DNA of 64,000 nt from assembly GCF_900103645.1 (NCBI RefSeq), contig NZ_FNHP01000003.1, forward strand, positions 248,001 through 312,000, in the 5' to 3' direction. Positions 63,051-64,000 of this stretch are shown piece by piece. Origin of the DNA: Oryzisolibacter propanilivorax (GTDB taxonomy: Bacteria; Pseudomonadota; Gammaproteobacteria; Burkholderiales; Burkholderiaceae_C). Made by a program: the position numbers and the translations under genes. The stretch's first letter is position 1, and each line of letters opens with the position of its first letter. A model generated the notes under the pieces. The model saw only the letters and a list, made by a program, of their open reading frames with translations, did not search any database and had not been told where the DNA came from.

Positions 63051-64000
63051 CTACTCTTCGCGCGGGTCGCGTGCCATCAGGCGCTGCACGGCGGCGCCGG
63101 CGTGCAGCTGGCCATCCAGCAGCGCCACCACGGTCTCGGACAAGGGCATCTCCACGCCCACATGGAGCGCGCGCGCCAGTACCGTGCGCGCGCAGTACAC
63201 GCCCTCGGCCACATGGCCCAGCGACTGCACCGCCTGCTGCGCATCCAGCCCCTGCGCCAGCAGCAGGCCAACCCTGCGGTTGCGCGACAGGTCGCCGGTG
63301 GCCGTCAGCACCAGGTCGCCCAGGCCCGACAGGCCCATGAAGGTCTCGACGCGCGCGCCCAGGGCCACGCCCAGGCGCGTCATCTCCGCCAGCCCGCGGG
63401 TGATGAGCGCGGCGCGGGCGTTCAGGCCCAGTTGCAGGCCATCACACAGGCCGGTGGCAATCGCCAGCACGTTCTTCACCGCGCCGCCGACCTCAACGCC
63501 ACGCACATCATCGTTGGCATACACGCGCAGCTGCGGGCTGTGCAGCGCCTCCACCAGCGCCTGGCGCACGGCGGGATGCGCGCTGGAGGCGACCAGCGCG
63601 GTGGGCTGGCCGCGCGCCACTTCCAGCGCGAAGCTGGGGCCGCTCAGGGCGCCGGCCGGCACCGCGGGCGCCACCTGCGCATGGACCTCGTGCGCCATCA
63701 GGCCAAAGGCGGCGCCGGGCTGGACGGTCTCGAAGCCCTTGCACAGCCAGGCCAGCGGCATGCGGCAGTCCTGCAGCCGCTGCAGCAGGCCGCGAAGCGC
63801 CGCCATGGGCGTTCCCAGGATGACCAGGTCGGCGCCGGGCAGCAGTGCCGCCGGGTCGCCCGCGGCCAGCTGCAGCGCCGCCGGCAGCGGCACGCCCGCC
63901 AGGTAGCGCGCGTTCTCGCGTGCCGCCTGCATGGCAGCCATCTGCGCGGCGTCGCGCGCCCACAGGGTGACGGCGTGGCCATGCGGGTGCAGGGCCGCGC
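63051..64000 (-). CDS. gpsA: Glycerol-3-phosphate dehydrogenase [NAD(P)+], 5' end outside the window
   Basis: About 316 codons are visible; the N-terminal GxGxxG part lies beyond the right edge. [18 protein letters not shown] continues the Rossmann fold. [54 protein letters not shown], catalytic Lys in [15 protein letters not shown], and [20 protein letters not shown] are diagnostic of GpsA. Reduces dihydroxyacetone phosphate to glycerol-3-phosphate for phospholipids. An internal ATG at 63941 is not the true start because the conserved fold continues upstream. Confidence 0.93.
   Translation of the reverse strand, partial: AALHPHGHAVTLWARDAAQMAAMQAARENARYLAGVPLPAALQLAAGDPAALLPGADLVILGTPMAALRGLLQRLQDCRMPLAWLCKGFETVQPGAAFGLMAHEVHAQVAPAVPAGALSGPSFALEVARGQPTALVASSAHPAVRQALVEALHSPQLRVYANDDVRGVEVGGAVKNVLAIATGLCDGLQLGLNARAALITRGLAEMTRLGVALGARVETFMGLSGLGDLVLTATGDLSRNRRVGLLLAQGLDAQQAVQSLGHVAEGVYCARTVLARALHVGVEMPLSETVVALLDGQLHAGAAVQRLMARDPREE

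Overview
The window is very GC-rich DNA with dense, short-spaced operons. It looks like a betaproteobacterium of the family Comamonadaceae (Acidovorax / Alicycliphilus / Diaphorobacter type). Evidence: the gene set (DUF3460-scpA, two-domain PabB/PabC, DctSR-type TRAP regulation, norCBQD), and two families of intergenic repeats that I associate with this family. The species cannot be fixed from sequence alone.

Layout. 1-9.7 kb: a sensory and uptake block made of a truncated ABC binding protein, a chemotaxis receptor, a TRAP transporter (dctPQM), an orphan TRAP binding protein and a divergent two-component system (DctS/DctR-like). The same palindrome, CTGTGG-N4-CCACAG, lies upstream of the ABC binding protein and of dctP, so one regulator may control both. 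9.8-13.3 kb: an FAD dehydrogenase and a TPP-dependent enzyme of unknown substrate. 13.3-17.5 kb: a BamE-like lipoprotein, DUF3460, scpA, nadB, panD and a CHMI-like isomerase. 17.8-23.4 kb: a nitric oxide reductase cluster (norC-norB-norQ-norD, minus strand) with an unusual two-haem NorC and a 39-aa membrane peptide in front. 23.5-30.5 kb: an M50 protease, trpS, and a three-gene signalling unit (OmpR-type regulator, LysM/FecR protein, CHASE2 histidine kinase). 30.5-35.4 kb: an accessory stretch of low-complexity, disordered or stress-type proteins (a G/Q/N/Y-rich protein with a 15-residue W-R repeat, a KGG-repeat protein, a YghA-like SDR) and several unknown small proteins.

35.74-45.37 kb: a 9.6-kb integrated element in the 3' end of tRNA-Ser(CGA), bounded by a 14-bp direct repeat. 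It carries a P4-type integrase, AlpA, a coupled replication operon (TopoVI-A/Spo11-like protein, zinc-finger/TOPRIM primase, AAA ATPase), iteron-like repeats, then an HK97-type major capsid protein, a small coiled-coil protein, a prohead protease and a TerS-like protein. No portal, large terminase, tail or lysis gene is visible. I read it as a phage satellite that makes at least part of its own capsid; it is the most interesting object here. Its insertion has separated the tRNA from what appears to be its native terminator.

45.5-64 kb: core metabolism. serA; the glycerol-3-phosphate uptake operon ugpBAEC with a glyoxalase-fold protein and ugpQ; a large MscS-type channel; pabB-pabC fusion; nadA-nadC; panB-panC; a haem-oxygenase-fold putative iron oxidase; a 24-aa membrane peptide; and gpsA, cut by the right edge. 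With nadB and panD, the window holds the aspartate-to-NaMN route (nadB, nadA, nadC) and three pantothenate genes (panB, panC, panD).
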